From Isoetes taiwanensis (Eukaryota > Streptophyta > Lycopodiopsida > Isoetales > Isoetaceae), in the NCBI GenBank assembly GCA_021234155.1, contig JAJEKV010000013.1, positions 5,646,775 to 5,710,774 on the forward strand: a stretch of 64,000 nt of DNA, given 5' to 3'. This document shows positions 40,630-52,273 of the stretch, one piece after another (positions within the stretch are counted from its first letter, which is position 1; the number at the start of each line of letters is the position of its first letter). Below the pieces are notes generated by a model that saw only the letters and a list, made by a program, of their open reading frames with translations, searched no databases and had not been told where the DNA came from. The translations under genes were made by a program, and so were the position numbers.

Positions 40630-41030
40630 ATAGTATAGAATGCATGTACACTTGATACATGGGTTTATTTAACTGGATAGGGGTTTATTTGACTTGCTAC
40701 ACCCGTTAAAGTTATGAAATATACCACCATAAAAATGTTCAATGTTTTGTGGTACATCCGTTGAGCTATGAGGTATATAATACGATGATGATAACTAGTA
40801 ATACCTTACCTGCTACGATAACTAATACCTTACCAACATGCAAAGATGTAGTTTATCTTAAAATTTTATTTTGTTAGATTTAAAAAGGTTAGGTTTCCAC
40901 CAATAGTATATGTAGCTACGTGTTCGCTTGTTACGACGACATATATATATATATATATATATTTATTTTTTTAATTTTGTCCCCTGCTATGAGAACTTAT
41001 ACCCTACCAACATGCGAAGATGTAGTTTAT
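40630..41030. other. AT-rich segment before the satellite array
   Basis: Contains a duplicated ~40-bp block (CCAACATGC.AAGATGTAGTTTATC at about 40,830 and 40,998) and a TA run near 40,943. Nothing coding is seen. Confidence 0.5.
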
Positions 41031-44000
41031 CTCAACAAGCTAGCTGACTTAGGAAGCTAGCTGACAAAAAATCAGAATTTAAGTCCGGTACTATGCATTA
41101 ATTACAATTTCACGAATGTCTTGCTACTTTGCGGCGGGCCTTGACTTCTAACCGCCACAACGGAGGAGTACAAAACTCCATTCCGCCGGTTCCGCTTGCT
41201 TCGCGTTCTCAATCGCATGTGATTGGCCACGCCCCAAAGCGCCAAAAGACCAAAACTTCGGCACCCAAAACGCAAACCCCTCGCTAGAACCCGGCAACTC
41301 ATAGGGTTTACGTTTGAGGCTCTATGCTTGTCGATTTGACTAGGACCTTTTGGGCGTGTCTTGGCGTAGGGGGTGTTGACGCCGAAAGCACGGACCCTAA
41401 AACCACCCACGAAGCGGCTTTGCCCCCAAAAGTCCTCTCCTGAAGGCCCCGGGCGACCGGACGCGCAACTTCCCCTCTCCCGAACCGTGATCCGCCTCTC
41501 GCCAATGGACTCCCGAACGTCAACATTGCCCTAGGGACCAAGTTTTGTGGCCGTAAGCCCACCCTTCTCGAAGAAGCGCCAAACTATCTCATGTGCAACG
41601 ACTCGTGAGTCAATTGGCCTAGGAGGTGGGCTGGCCAATCTTTAAATGTAGGGCGTAGTGTTTCTTTCTTTTTGCAAAACCGACCGTGTAACTTGGTCCA
41701 TAGGATAATTTTGGCATTCCCGGACGATGTGGCAAAGTCGGATCGGCATTTGAAGCCTCGCAATGTCCCAACGACAAAACACTTTGGTTTCTACAATGTC
41801 GCCGCGGGGCGCTTGCGGTTTGATATGTTCTCCTGGACGGATGTTGGATTTTTGACCTTCTCGACCAGGTTCCCGGAACAAAGGATTCAACGGTGGGGAT
41901 ACGGGAACCGAGATCCGGAGTGTGGTCTTTAGCGTCGCCCGGCGGGGCCATGAGCCGCCGAGAAAGGCTGCCTCGAAGCTTTTGGGGCTCGCCTCACGGG
42001 TTCGGACTCTCCCCTCTAATGAAGAGGCCTTGCAAGGTCCCTGGCCTTGTTTGACTTGGGCAAGTGTGCCCATTTCGGTACTCCAACAACAAAGCCGCCC
42101 GGACCGTTCTAGTGCAAACTATTTGATCTAAACCATATCAAAATTTTTGAAAGTTGGCTGTATGTTGGCGATGACTTAGGAAGCTAGGCGACAAAAAATC
42201 AGAATTTAAGTCCGTTACTATGCATTAATTACGAATTCTGAATGTCTTGCTAACGCAAAAGCGGCCCTTGACTTCTAACCGCCACAACGGGAGGAGTACA
42301 GTCCAAACTCCATTCCGTCGGTTCCTTGCTTTGGCGTTCTTCAACTGCATGTGATCGCCCACGTCCCAAGTGCAAAAGACCAAAACTTCGTCACCCAAAA
42401 ACGCAAACCCTGCTGGAACACGGCAACTCATAGGGTTTCGTTTGAGGCTCTATCCTTGTCGGTTTGACTAGGATCTTGCCGCCGTGTCTTGAGGTAGAGG
42501 GGGGTGTTGACGCGCAGCACGGACCCTAAAACCACCCGGAAGCGGCTTGCCCCAAAATTCCTCTCCCGAAGGCCACAGCGACGGACGGGCAACTTCCCCT
42601 CAGGAATACCGATGTCTGCTCCCAATGGACTCCAACGTCGACATTGCCCTAGGGGACCAAGTTTTGTGGCGGGAAGCCCACTCCTTCTCGAAGAAGCGCC
42701 AAACTATCTCATGTGCAACACACTCGTAGTCAATTGGCCTAGGAGGTGGGCAATTTGAATCTTGCAATGTAGGGCGTAAGTGTTTCTTTCTTTTTGCAAA
42801 ACGGCCGTGGTAACTTGGTCCCTAGGGTAATTTTGGCATTCCGACGATGTATGAAGTCGGATCGGCATTTCGAAGCCTCCCGCAATGTCCCAACGACAAA
42901 ACACTTTGGTTTCTACTTTAATCGCCCCGCAGACGCCTTCGGTTTGATATGTTCTCCCGGACGGATGTTGGATTTTTTGGACCTTCTCGACCGTGTTCCC
43001 GGAACAAAGGATTCAACGGTCGGATCTGATACGGAACAAGCAGGGGTCTTTAGCGTCGCGCCGCGGGCCGCCGCCAGAAAGGCTGCCTCGGGAAGCTTTT
43101 TTGGGCTCGCCTCCCGGGTTGGACTCTCCCTCTAATGAAGAGGCCTTGCAAGGTCCCGCCTTGTTTGACTTGGGCAAGTGTGTGCCTATTTCTACCCAAC
43201 AACAGTCTGCCTCTGACCGTTCTAGTGCAAACTATTTGATCTAAACCATATCCAAAATTTTTTGAAAGTTGGCGTATGTTGGCGATGACTTAGGAAGCTA
43301 GGCGACAAAAATCAGAATTTAAGTCCGTACTATGCATTAATTACGAATTTACGAATGTCTTGCTACTCTGCAAAAGCGGCCCTTGACTTCTAACCGCCAC
43401 AACGGGAGGAGTGCAGTCCAAACTCCATTCCGCTCCGCCTCTTGCTTCGCGTTCTCAACTGCATGTGATCGGCCACGCCCCAAGTGCAAAGACCAAAACT
43501 TCGTCACCCAAAACGCAAACCCCGCTAGAACCCGGCAACTCATAGGGTTTACGTTTGGAGGCTCTATCCTTGTCGGTTGGACTAGGATCTTGCGCCGTCT
43601 TGAGGTAGAGGGGGTGTTGACGCCATGGCACGGACCCTAAAACCACCCGGAAGCTTTGCCCCAAAATTCCTCTCCGGCTGCCCCGCGACGGACGGGCAAC
43701 TTCCCCTCTCCCGGCGTGATGATGCGATCCGCCAATGGACTCAGAACGTCGACATTGCCCTAGGGACCAAGTTTTGTGGCGAAGCCCACCCCTTCTCGAA
43801 GAAGCGCCAAACTATCTCATGTGCAACACACTCGTGAGTCAACTGGCCTAGGAGGTGGTCTGCTGAATCTTTAAATGTAGGGCGTAAGTGTTTCTTTCTT
43901 TTGCAAACCGACCGTAACTTGGTCCCTAGGGTAATTTTGGCATTCCCACGATGTGGCGAAGTCGGATCGGCATTTGAACCTCGCAATGTCCGAACGACAA

Positions 44001-47000
44001 AACACTTTGGTTTCTACAATCGCCGCCGCGGACGCCAGCGTTTGATATGTTCTCCGGACGGATGTTGGATTTTTTGGACCTTCTCGGACCAGGTTCCTGG
44101 AACAAAGGATTCAACTGGCCGGATACGAACCGAGATCCGGGAGTGTGGTCTTTAGCGCGTCGCCCCCGTGCGGCGCCGAGAAAAAGGCTGCCTCGGGAAG
44201 CTTTTGGGGCTCGCCTCACGGGGTTCGGACTCTCCCCTCTAATGAGGAGGCCTTTGCACGGTCCTGGCCTTGTTTGACTTGGGCAAGTGTGCCCGGCTTC
44301 TTTGCCCAACAACGGCTGCCTTGGACCGTTCTAGTGCAAACTATTTGATCTAAACCATATCCAAAATTTTTGAAAGTTGGCTATGTTGGCGATGACTTAG
44401 GAAGCTAGGCGACAAAAATCAGAATTTAAGTCCGTACTATGCATTAATTACGAATTTACGAGAATGTCTTGCTACTGCGCAAAAGCGGCCCTTGACTTCT
44501 AAGCGCCACAACGGGAGGAGTACAGGTCCAAACTCCATTCCGCCCGATTCCGCTTGCCCGGCGTTCTCAACTGCATGTGATGGCCACGCCCCAAGTGCAA
44601 AAGACCAAAACTTCGGCACCCAAAACGCCAAACCCCCGCTAGAACACGGCAACTCATAGGGTTTACGTTTGAGGCTCTCTCTTGTCGGTTTGACTAGGAC
44701 CTTTGCGCCGTGTCTTGAGGTAGAGGGGGTGTTGGCCGGGCACGGACCCTAAAACCACCCGAAGCAGCTTGCCCCAAAATTCCTCTCCGGCGGCCCGGGG
44801 CGACGACGGGCAACTTCCCTCTCCCGGGCAAGTGATCTGTCTCTGCCAATGGACCTAACGTCGACATTGCCCTAGGGACCAAGTTTTGTGGCCGAAGCCC
44901 ACCCCTTCTCGAGAAGAAGCCAAACTATCTCATGTGCAACACACTCGTAGTCAATTGGCCTAGGAGGTGGCTGCTGAATCTTTGCAATGTAGGGCGTAAG
45001 TGTTTCTTTCTTTGCAAAACCGACCGTGTAACTTGGTCCCTAGGGTAATTTTGGCATTCCGGACGATGTGGCGGTCGGATCGGCATTTGAGCCTCGCAAT
45101 GTCCGAACGACAAAACACTTTGGTTTCTACACTGTCGCCGCGACGCCAAGGTTTGATATGTTCTCCTGGACCGAATGTTGGATTTTTGGACCTTCTCGGA
45201 CCAGGTTCCCGGAACAAAGGATTCAACGGCCGGATACGGAACCGAGATCCGGGAGTGTGGTCTTTAGCGTCGCCCCCCGGCGGAGCGCTGCCGAGTAAAA
45301 GGCTGCCTCGAAAGCTTTTGGGGCTCGCCTCACGGGTTCGGACTCTCCCCTCTAATGAGGAGGCCTTGCACGTCCTCGGCCTTGTTTGACTTGGGCAAGT
45401 GTGTGCGGCTTCGGCTGCCCAACAACAGTTTGCCTTTGACCGCTCTAGTGCAAACTATTTGATCTAAAACCATATCCAAAATTTTTGAAAGTTGGCCTGT
45501 ATGTTGGCGATGACTTAGGAAGCTAGGACAAAAAATCAGAATTTAAGTCCGCATTACATGCATTAATTACTTAATTTACGAATGTCTTGCTACCGCAAAA
45601 GCGGCCCTTGACTTCTAACCGCCACAACGGAGGAGTACAGGTCCAAACTCCATTCCGCCGTTACGCTTGCTTCGCGTTCTCAATCTGCATGTGATCGGCC
45701 ACGTCCCAAGTGCAAAAAGACCAAAACTTCGGCACCCAAAACGCAAAACCCCGCTAGAACCCGCAACTCATAGGGTTTACGTTTGAGGCTCTATCCTTGT
45801 CGATTTGACTAGGACCTTGCCAGCCGTCTTGAGGTAGAGGGGGGTGTTGACGCCGCAGCACGGACCCTAAAACCACCCGAAGCGGCTTGCCCCAAAATTC
45901 CTCTCCCGGCGGCCACGGCGACGGACGGGCAACTTCCCTCTCGGAACAGTGATGCGTCTCCGCCAATGGACTCAGAGCGTCGACATTGCCCTAGGGACCA
46001 AGTTTTTGTGGCCGAGCCCACCCTTCTCGGAAAGCGCAAACTATCTCATGTGCAACACACTCGTAGTCAATTGGCCTAGGAGGTGGGCTGGCGAATCGCA
46101 ATGTAGGGCGTAAGTGTTTCTTTCTTTTGCAAACCGGCCGGTGTAACTTGGTCCCTAGGATAATTTTGGCATTCCGTGACGATGTGGCGGTCGGATCGGC
46201 ATTTCGAACCTCCTCCGCAATGTCCGAACGACAAAACACTTTGGTTTCTACACTCGCCGCCGCAGGCGCTTCAAGGGTTTGATATGTTCTCCTGACGGAT
46301 GTTGGATTTTTTGGACCTTCTCGACCAGGTTCCTGGAACAAAGGATTCAACGGTCGGATACGGAACCGGATCCTGGAAGTGTGGTCTTTAGCGTACACCC
46401 CGGGCGGGCGCTGCCGAAAAAGGCCTCGGGGAAGCTTTTTGGGGCTCGCCTCTGGGGTTGGACTCTCCCTCTAATGAGGAGGCCTTGCAAGGTCCCGGCA
46501 TTGTTTGACTTGGGCAAGTGTGCCATTCGGTACCCAACAACAGCTGCCCTGACCGTTCTAGTGCAAACTATTTGATCTAAACCTTATCCAAAATTTTTGA
46601 AAGTTGGCCCTGTATGTTGGCGATGACTTAGGAAGCTAGCCGACAAAAAATCAGAATTTAAGTCCGTACTATGCATTAATTAGGAATTTACGAATGTCTT
46701 ACTCTTGCAAAAGCGGCCCTTGACTTCTAACCGCCTGGCGGGGGAGTATGCGTCCAAACTCCATTCCGTCCGGTTCCCCTTGCTTCAAGCGTTCTCAACT
46801 GCATGTGATCGGCCACGTCCCAAGTGCAAAAGACCAAAACTTCGACACCCAAAACGCAAAACCCTGCTAGAACCCGGCAACTCATAGGGTTTACGTTTGG
46901 GAGGCTCTATCCTTGTCGATTTGACTAGGACCCTTGCCGTGTCTTGAGGTAGAGGGGGTGTTGGCGCTTGAGCACGGACCCTAAAACCACCCGAAGCGGC

Positions 47001-47305
47001 TTGCCCCAAAATTCCTCTCCGAAGGCCACAGCGACGGACGCAACTTCCCTCTCTCCTAACCGTGATCTATCTCTGCCAATGGACTCAGAACGTCAACATT
47101 GCCCTAGGGACCAAGTTTTGTGGCCAGAAGCCCACCCCTTCTCGAAGAAGCGCCAAACTATCTCATGTGCAACACACTCGTAGTCAATTGGTCTAGGAGG
47201 TGGCTGCTGAATACTGCAATGTAGGGCGTAAGTGTGTCGTTTTTTTGTAAAACTGACCGTGTAACTTAGTCCATAGGGTAATTTTGGCATTCCAAACGAT
47301 AAGCG
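41030..47305. repeat. Satellite array, monomer ~1.11 kb, about 5.6 copies
   Basis: The landmark GACTTAGGAAGCTAG recurs at 41,045, 42,173, 43,287, 44,394, 45,512 and 46,625, giving periods of 1,128, 1,114, 1,107, 1,118 and 1,113 bp. The last copy is cut off near 47,305. Each monomer contains CCTAGGGACCAAGTTTTGTG, ACAAAACACTTTGGTTTCTA and TTGTTTGACTTGGGCAAGTG. The many open frames, on both strands, are not shared intact between monomers, so no protein is supported. Monomers differ mostly by small indels in CpG-rich spots. Confidence 0.95.
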
Positions 47306-47312
47306 ACGTCAG

Positions 47313-47318
<6 letters not shown>

Positions 47319-47350
<32 letters not shown>

Positions 47351-47372
47351 AAAAAAAAAAAAAAAAAAAAAA
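47319..47372. repeat. T29-ACC-A22 homopolymer junction
   Basis: A run of 29 T, then ACC, then 22 A separates the satellite array from the RT-unit array. At the corresponding place in the later units there are only seven or eight A before CCCCC. It may be a retrotransposition scar, a recombination junction or an assembly join. Confidence 0.85.
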
Positions 47373-47376
47373 CCCC

Positions 47377-48947
47377 AGTCTGAAATAAACAAGTCCAAGA
47401 CTAGCTATCCAGACTCTTAAGACTAGTCATCCCATTTGGAAAGAAAAGTCTATACACGAGCAACCCTAGATAGATCATGGTGCAAAACCCATCTAGGCCT
47501 TGAGAAGGGTATAAGAAGAATGTAGTATTAGACATAAACGATAAAGACAGGAACAAAGTACCATAAAACCAACCTAGGCAAAACATAGTACAAGAGAAAT
47601 GAAGAAGAATTTCAAAAGGAAAATAGAAAGGTAAAAAGAGAGACAATAGATAAAAAATGTATCAAGCCTAAGACAAAATAAAAGAGAGAAAGGTAAGGAC
47701 GAAAGTAGGCCAGAAATGAAAAGTAAAAAATAAGGAAACAAAGGAGATAGAACACAGAATAAGCAAGAAAAAAAAAAAAAAAAAATTAATAAATGTAGAT
47801 AATAAAGGGAAAGAAACATAATAGAAGATAGAGAAAAGAGAAACATAAACCTCAAAAAATAAAGTACAATAAAAACAACCAAGGTAAAAACATATTACAA
47901 GAAAGAAGAAGAAGAATTTCAAAAGGAAAACAGAAAGGTAACAAGAGAATAAAAGAAACAAGACTAAGATAAAAATAAAAAAGAGAAAGGAAAGGACGAA
48001 AGTAGGCCAGAAATGAAAGGTAAAAAAATAAAGAAACAAAGGAAATAGAACATAGAATAAGCAAGAAAAGAAAAATGTAGAGAATAAAGGGAAAGGAACA
48101 TAATAAAAGATAAAGAAAAGAGAAACATAAACCTCACATAACAGGAAATGAAGGTAGAAATATTTTTTATAGAAAGTATAATGCCAAGATGAAATAACAG
48201 AGTATAATTCAAGACAGAAATATAAAGAGAAGTATATCTTAACATATGAATTTCACCACAAAAAGAGAACTATGAAAATAAGTCTTCTTAAACCCGAGTA
48301 TGTAGAATATCACCAATAGAGTTTCAGCAAAAACATTCTAGCAACACCATATATAGTTGAATCCAGCAGAAAACAGCACCAACAGTGCCCGAAACATACC
48401 AAGCCAAAGCATGGAGGGTTTAGTCCGGTTACCTGCACCACAAGACATTAAACAAGCATTAGAATGGTTGTTAATATCTGGGTAGCAGGTAAGCAATGGA
48501 CTAAAGCCGGCTTATCGCCCTTCACCATAAGAACTTAGTACATATGTAATAGGTCAGAGAAATACAGCAGCAGTTAACAAGGAAATTACACAAAACATGA
48601 AAAAGTGGAACCGGAAAAATTACAAGAGTATGAGTTCAAAAGAGATAGCAAAGAAGGAATAAGAAGACAAGAACTGAAATCAGAAATCAGAAGGAATAAG
48701 AAATCAGAACTGAAAAGAGAAGACAAGGATCAAGAAAACAAAAATTGATAAAGGAAAAACCAGGAAACAAAGATACTTTAAGCAATCAGAAGAATGAAAA
48801 TCAACTGAGCTTACAAAAGGAACAAGTCAAAAAAAGTTAAGAAATTAGAGAAGTCAATACAGCAAGAAATTTAGAGTTCAGAATGTTAAATGGCCAGATT
48901 AAAGAGGTCAGGGCAAAAGATATGAAGATAAACATTACTACAATCAA
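47377..48947 (-). other. Intron-1-like region of unit A with internal ~306-bp duplication
   Basis: It follows the exon 1 splice donor at 48,949 and is pyrimidine-rich on the minus strand. It contains a tandem duplication of ~306 bp (starts about 47,558 and 47,864; shared landmark GGACGAAAGTAGGCC). In unit A it is cut off at the homopolymer junction, so this exon 1 has no downstream exon. The equivalent regions in units B and C run on into exon 2. Confidence 0.6.
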
Positions 48948-48949
48948 AC

Positions 48950-49273
48950 CTGAGATGGATCGACAGCAGGGACACTTGATCTAAGTTGAGCAACCTCAGG
49001 GATAGAAGGAACAGCAGAATCCAGCAAAACCTCAGGAGCAACCGCCATTTGCGCACCAACAACAGGATCTATCAGTTTATGTATAGAGAGATGTGCAGCC
49101 ACCCCAGAGCTGGCTTCACCTTCAGGTTCAGGAAATAGATTGGTAGCAGGGGCATTCCTGGCCTTAGCAGGTTTGTGAAAAACAAAAGCACTCTTCCTTT
49201 TCTCTGCCATCCTTCTTTCTTCCTGTAACTTAAGAATGGTGGCCTTGTTCAAGCTACCTTTCCTTCTTCCCAT
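48950..49273 (-). CDS. RT-unit exon 1 (unit A), AT-hook-like N-terminus
   Basis: The ATG at 49,273 starts MGRRKGSLNKATILKLQEER, a GRRKGS AT-hook-like basic motif followed by a charged helix (EERRMAEKRK), then a Pro/Ala-rich stretch ending DPSQ. The frame is also open upstream to 49,603, but that part is hydrophobic and Trp-rich, looks non-coding, and has no basic motif. A phase-0 splice donor CAG|GTTTGA follows DPSQ at 48,950, and stop TGA comes two codons later if unspliced. The matching phase-0 acceptor is the one before exon 2 in the other units. The product would be the N-terminus of the RT-unit protein, perhaps a DNA-binding part. No downstream exon exists for this copy. Confidence 0.5.
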
Positions 49274-49800
49274 AAACCAAAACACACCAGGAGCAAAGGG
49301 AAAACCAGCGCCAACAGACAGGTAGGAGGACTTCCAACAAAGAAAAATGGGGCTTAAATACTCACAGTAGCAGAACCATGTGCTTTGGTAGATGAAGATC
49401 CAGCCATTCAGCTCATAACCATAAATCTGCCAGCAATCGACAGCCCAAGGGCTTAACCAGACGTCACCGTCCATCCTGAGTCGTAAGGCAATGGCGCACA
49501 CCCAAAATAACCTAACTGGTTCGGGAGTGGAAAGATAGAAAGGAAATCGAAAAAAATAATAACAAGGGATAAATGGCTTAAAAAGGTAAAAAACCTTAAT
49601 CATACAATAAGTAAATAAGGGTAAAGCTAGGGAAAGACCAACGTTTCTAAAAACTAGGTCCAGACACTAAAAAGACATGGATTAAACATAAAAGATGGAG
49701 ACGAAACAAGGGAAATTAAAGTACTAAAGAGAAGAACATAAAAAAACCTTCCTCCTACCACAGCTTGGGAGGTCCCTAAACGTCAAACAGACAAAGAATA

Positions 49801-49831
49801 TTGCAACAGGGAGGGCAGGGCCCTGTTGCAA
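49801..49831 (-). promoter_or_regulatory. Perfect 11-bp hairpin just 3' of the RT frame
   Basis: TTGCAACAGGG and CCCTGTTGCAA flank a nine-base loop, 70-100 bases after the RT stop on the minus strand. The same hairpin is present in unit B at 56,360-56,390. It could be an RNA structure recognised by the RT, a processing signal or a terminator-like element; its role is an inference. Confidence 0.45.
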
Positions 49832-49899
49832 CACAGGGACCCTACCCAACCCGTATCTAATATAAAAAGAACAAACCGGGACAAAGCTATAAAAAGGAC

Positions 49900-51947
49900 T
49901 TACAGCATATTTCTGAGAATACGAGACATATCATCAATGTCGAAAGGTAATCCTGGAAAGTTGTTAAACTTGAGAGTTTTCAGGACAATTCTGATGATAT
50001 CTTTCTTCAGAAACCCATTGTTGCAAAAAGCACAAATGAGGTCAAAAATGTCTTCAGCTGCGGCTAGGGAACAGGAATGTGCATAAACAAAGGGTAAAAT
50101 CTGAGAAATAATGACCTTAGAAGCCTGGCCATAAGGTCTACATCCAGCGGCCTTGATGAATCTATTAACTTTGAAGTTTAACTTCCTCCTTTTGTCATAT
50201 CTGGAGTACTGGAACAGGCCATTGTTTGGGTCCAGCACATGGATGGAAACATTAAGAAAATTAATAGTGGAACCCAATCTGCAATCCTTTCTGTACACAG
50301 TTTCATCTTTTATCCCCAAAAGGTTCATATTGTAGATAGTACACTCTGAATCAAGAGAAAAGAAGGGACGGAGATCACCACCATTAATTATAGAAAGATC
50401 ATCAATGTACCTTGAAGAGTGCTGGAACCTAGCAATATCTTTGAATCTGTTTAGCTTTGCAAGCCTAGAAATGAACCTAAGTTCAAACAGGCTAGATACA
50501 AGTTGCACCAGGCAGGACTGCTCGAAAAGCCCATGGGGATACCCTTCTTTTGTCTCCAAATCTGAGAGCCCATTTGGAGAAAGCAATGTGAAAGTAGCCA
50601 ACTGTTAATTTTGCAGAACTCCTGTTTTGAAACCACCCAGCCAGCTGATGATCCCTCAATAAATTTTCTCCATTTGACCTTATAAGAACCAGCAAAGCTA
50701 GTCACAACCAATTTAGTCAGGGGAGCCTTATGGGACATATAATCCCATACAAGAAAAGCCACATCATTTATAATTTCAATAATACCCTCATGTCCCTCAA
50801 GAGGAATATTTTCGTAGCATTTAGTAATATCGATGGAGAACACATCAAAAATCTTGGAGGGCAGATTAAGGACAAAGTCAAATGAAGAATTGATAAGCCA
50901 GCAGGGATTAACCTTATTTCCCATCCAAAGTCTAATTTCAGCTGTGTTCCAATGACAAACAGTAGGCCACAGTTCCACAAAATTATTCAAAATAGCAGTG
51001 GTCAAATCCGAAATTTCCGTATAAATGGTTCCATGGGCATTAGTCAGCCATCTATATTCACCCTTGTGGGCTTTAAAGATTCCCATGAGATAAGGTAATC
51101 TATTGCTATGAGGTAACTGAAGACCACAGAAGCTAGAAATATCAAAGGCACATTTTGCTTTAATATCAGAAGGACAAGTTGAAATGATCTCAAAGTCAGG
51201 ACTAGAAAGTCTGGTGAAAGCCATTTCCCTAATGTGGAACTGGCATATAAAGGAGGGATTGTTGCCAGCCTTGTCAACCTCAGAAATGTATAAGTTTTTT
51301 AACAACCATAACAAATTTTTCCTCACATTACCATCATCCCATAAGAACCTTTTATGATCCAGGCTTTTCTTGAAAACAGAAATTCTGACTTTAGCAAGGT
51401 TAAACAATTTGTCTTTAATGGACAAAACCTCCAGCTCAGAGAGATGTAAAAGGCTGTACTGATGTAAGGAAAAGAACTGCTCAATAGTGGCTCTGAAGTC
51501 AAGTAAGAACTTATCAACAGAAAGATCCCCATCCGGTATATGATTCAGCCCAAAAGATAAAGCAATCCTAAGCTTAGGACAATGTATAATCTCCAAATCC
51601 ATGGTACGGATATGGCCAATGGCTGGGTCCACAAAACGAGCCAAACTTGGGTTTTTGCAAGGACATTTTTTTGGAAAACCATCAGCAAACACTTCAAAAG
51701 GCTTGTACAATTTATCCCTTAGCTGATCCATGTACCTCCATCCAAAAAGAGTACTATCTAAGAGATCATTGGCAATAAGAGGAAGAGAATCCGACAAGAC
51801 TTCTTTAAAGATGTCCCTGATTTTAAACCTTTCCAAAGACTTGGAAAAGAAAGTGGAGTGTACCACTTTACACTTGGCCGAATTTCTGGTAGAGATCAAA
51901 TGTCTTTTACCATTGCAGTCCTTCAATATAGATCTTGAGATGTGATC
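49900..51947 (-). pseudogene. Reverse transcriptase, Penelope-like or related family (unit A exon 3)
   Basis: The frame 51,926-50,451 carries GHIRTMDLEIIH (residues 104-115), VDKAGNNPSFICQF (217-230), LMGIFKAHKGEYRWLTNAHG (280-299), motif A FSIDITKCYENIPL (363-376) and motif B KGIPMGFSSSPAWCNLYL (461-478). The frame 50,601-49,900 continues with FELRFISRL, motif C SRYIDDLSIING, INFLNVSIHV, RYDKRRKLNF and IISQILPFVYAHS, ending ILRNML. The catalytic Asp residues (motif A D, motif C DD) are all present. A one-base shift near 50,487 separates motifs B and C. This layout is that of Penelope-like or related invertebrate RTs, as I recall them, not L1, Gypsy or Copia. No GIY-YIG or other endonuclease is seen. 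Confidence 0.8.
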
Positions 51948-52273
51948 CTAAAAAAAAAGGTTTAGATGGACTTCAGAAATATGAAAAAAGGTAAAAGTGG
52001 ACTTCAGATAACGAGAAAGGTGAAAAACTAAAAAGCATAAACACAGAGGAGCCATAAGTGTCCAAAAGCCAATTAAGGCAAATAAAGGATAAGTAAGTAA
52101 ACCAAAGGAATAAAAGTTTTTTTGGAAATATAAATCACTCCAAGGGAAAACTCTTTGCATAAAAACCCTTGGAGGATTTAGGAAAGTGGAGCGAGTATAT
52201 GTTAGAAGATATGACACACAAGTACATAGTAGTAAGAAGACAGAATAAAAAGACATAACAAATATAGACTAAC

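Noticed and set aside
41102-47290. Many 60-143 residue frames in the satellite
   Set aside because: They are not kept intact between monomers and occur on both strands with no family pattern.
47401-48245. Phe/Leu-rich minus-strand frames, repeated at 53,957-54,795 and 58,254-59,099
   Set aside because: They fall in the pyrimidine-rich intron-like part of the RT units and have no domain; they look like membrane proteins only through T-richness.
49274-49603. Upstream extension of the exon 1 frame (Trp/Phe-rich)
   Set aside because: The composition is non-coding-like and the basic GRRKGS start is a better N-terminus, so the internal ATG was chosen.
49980-50010. Hammerhead-ribozyme-like CTGATGA...GAAAC in the RT array
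   Set aside because: It lies within RT coding sequence and no stem II pairing is possible between the two core pieces.
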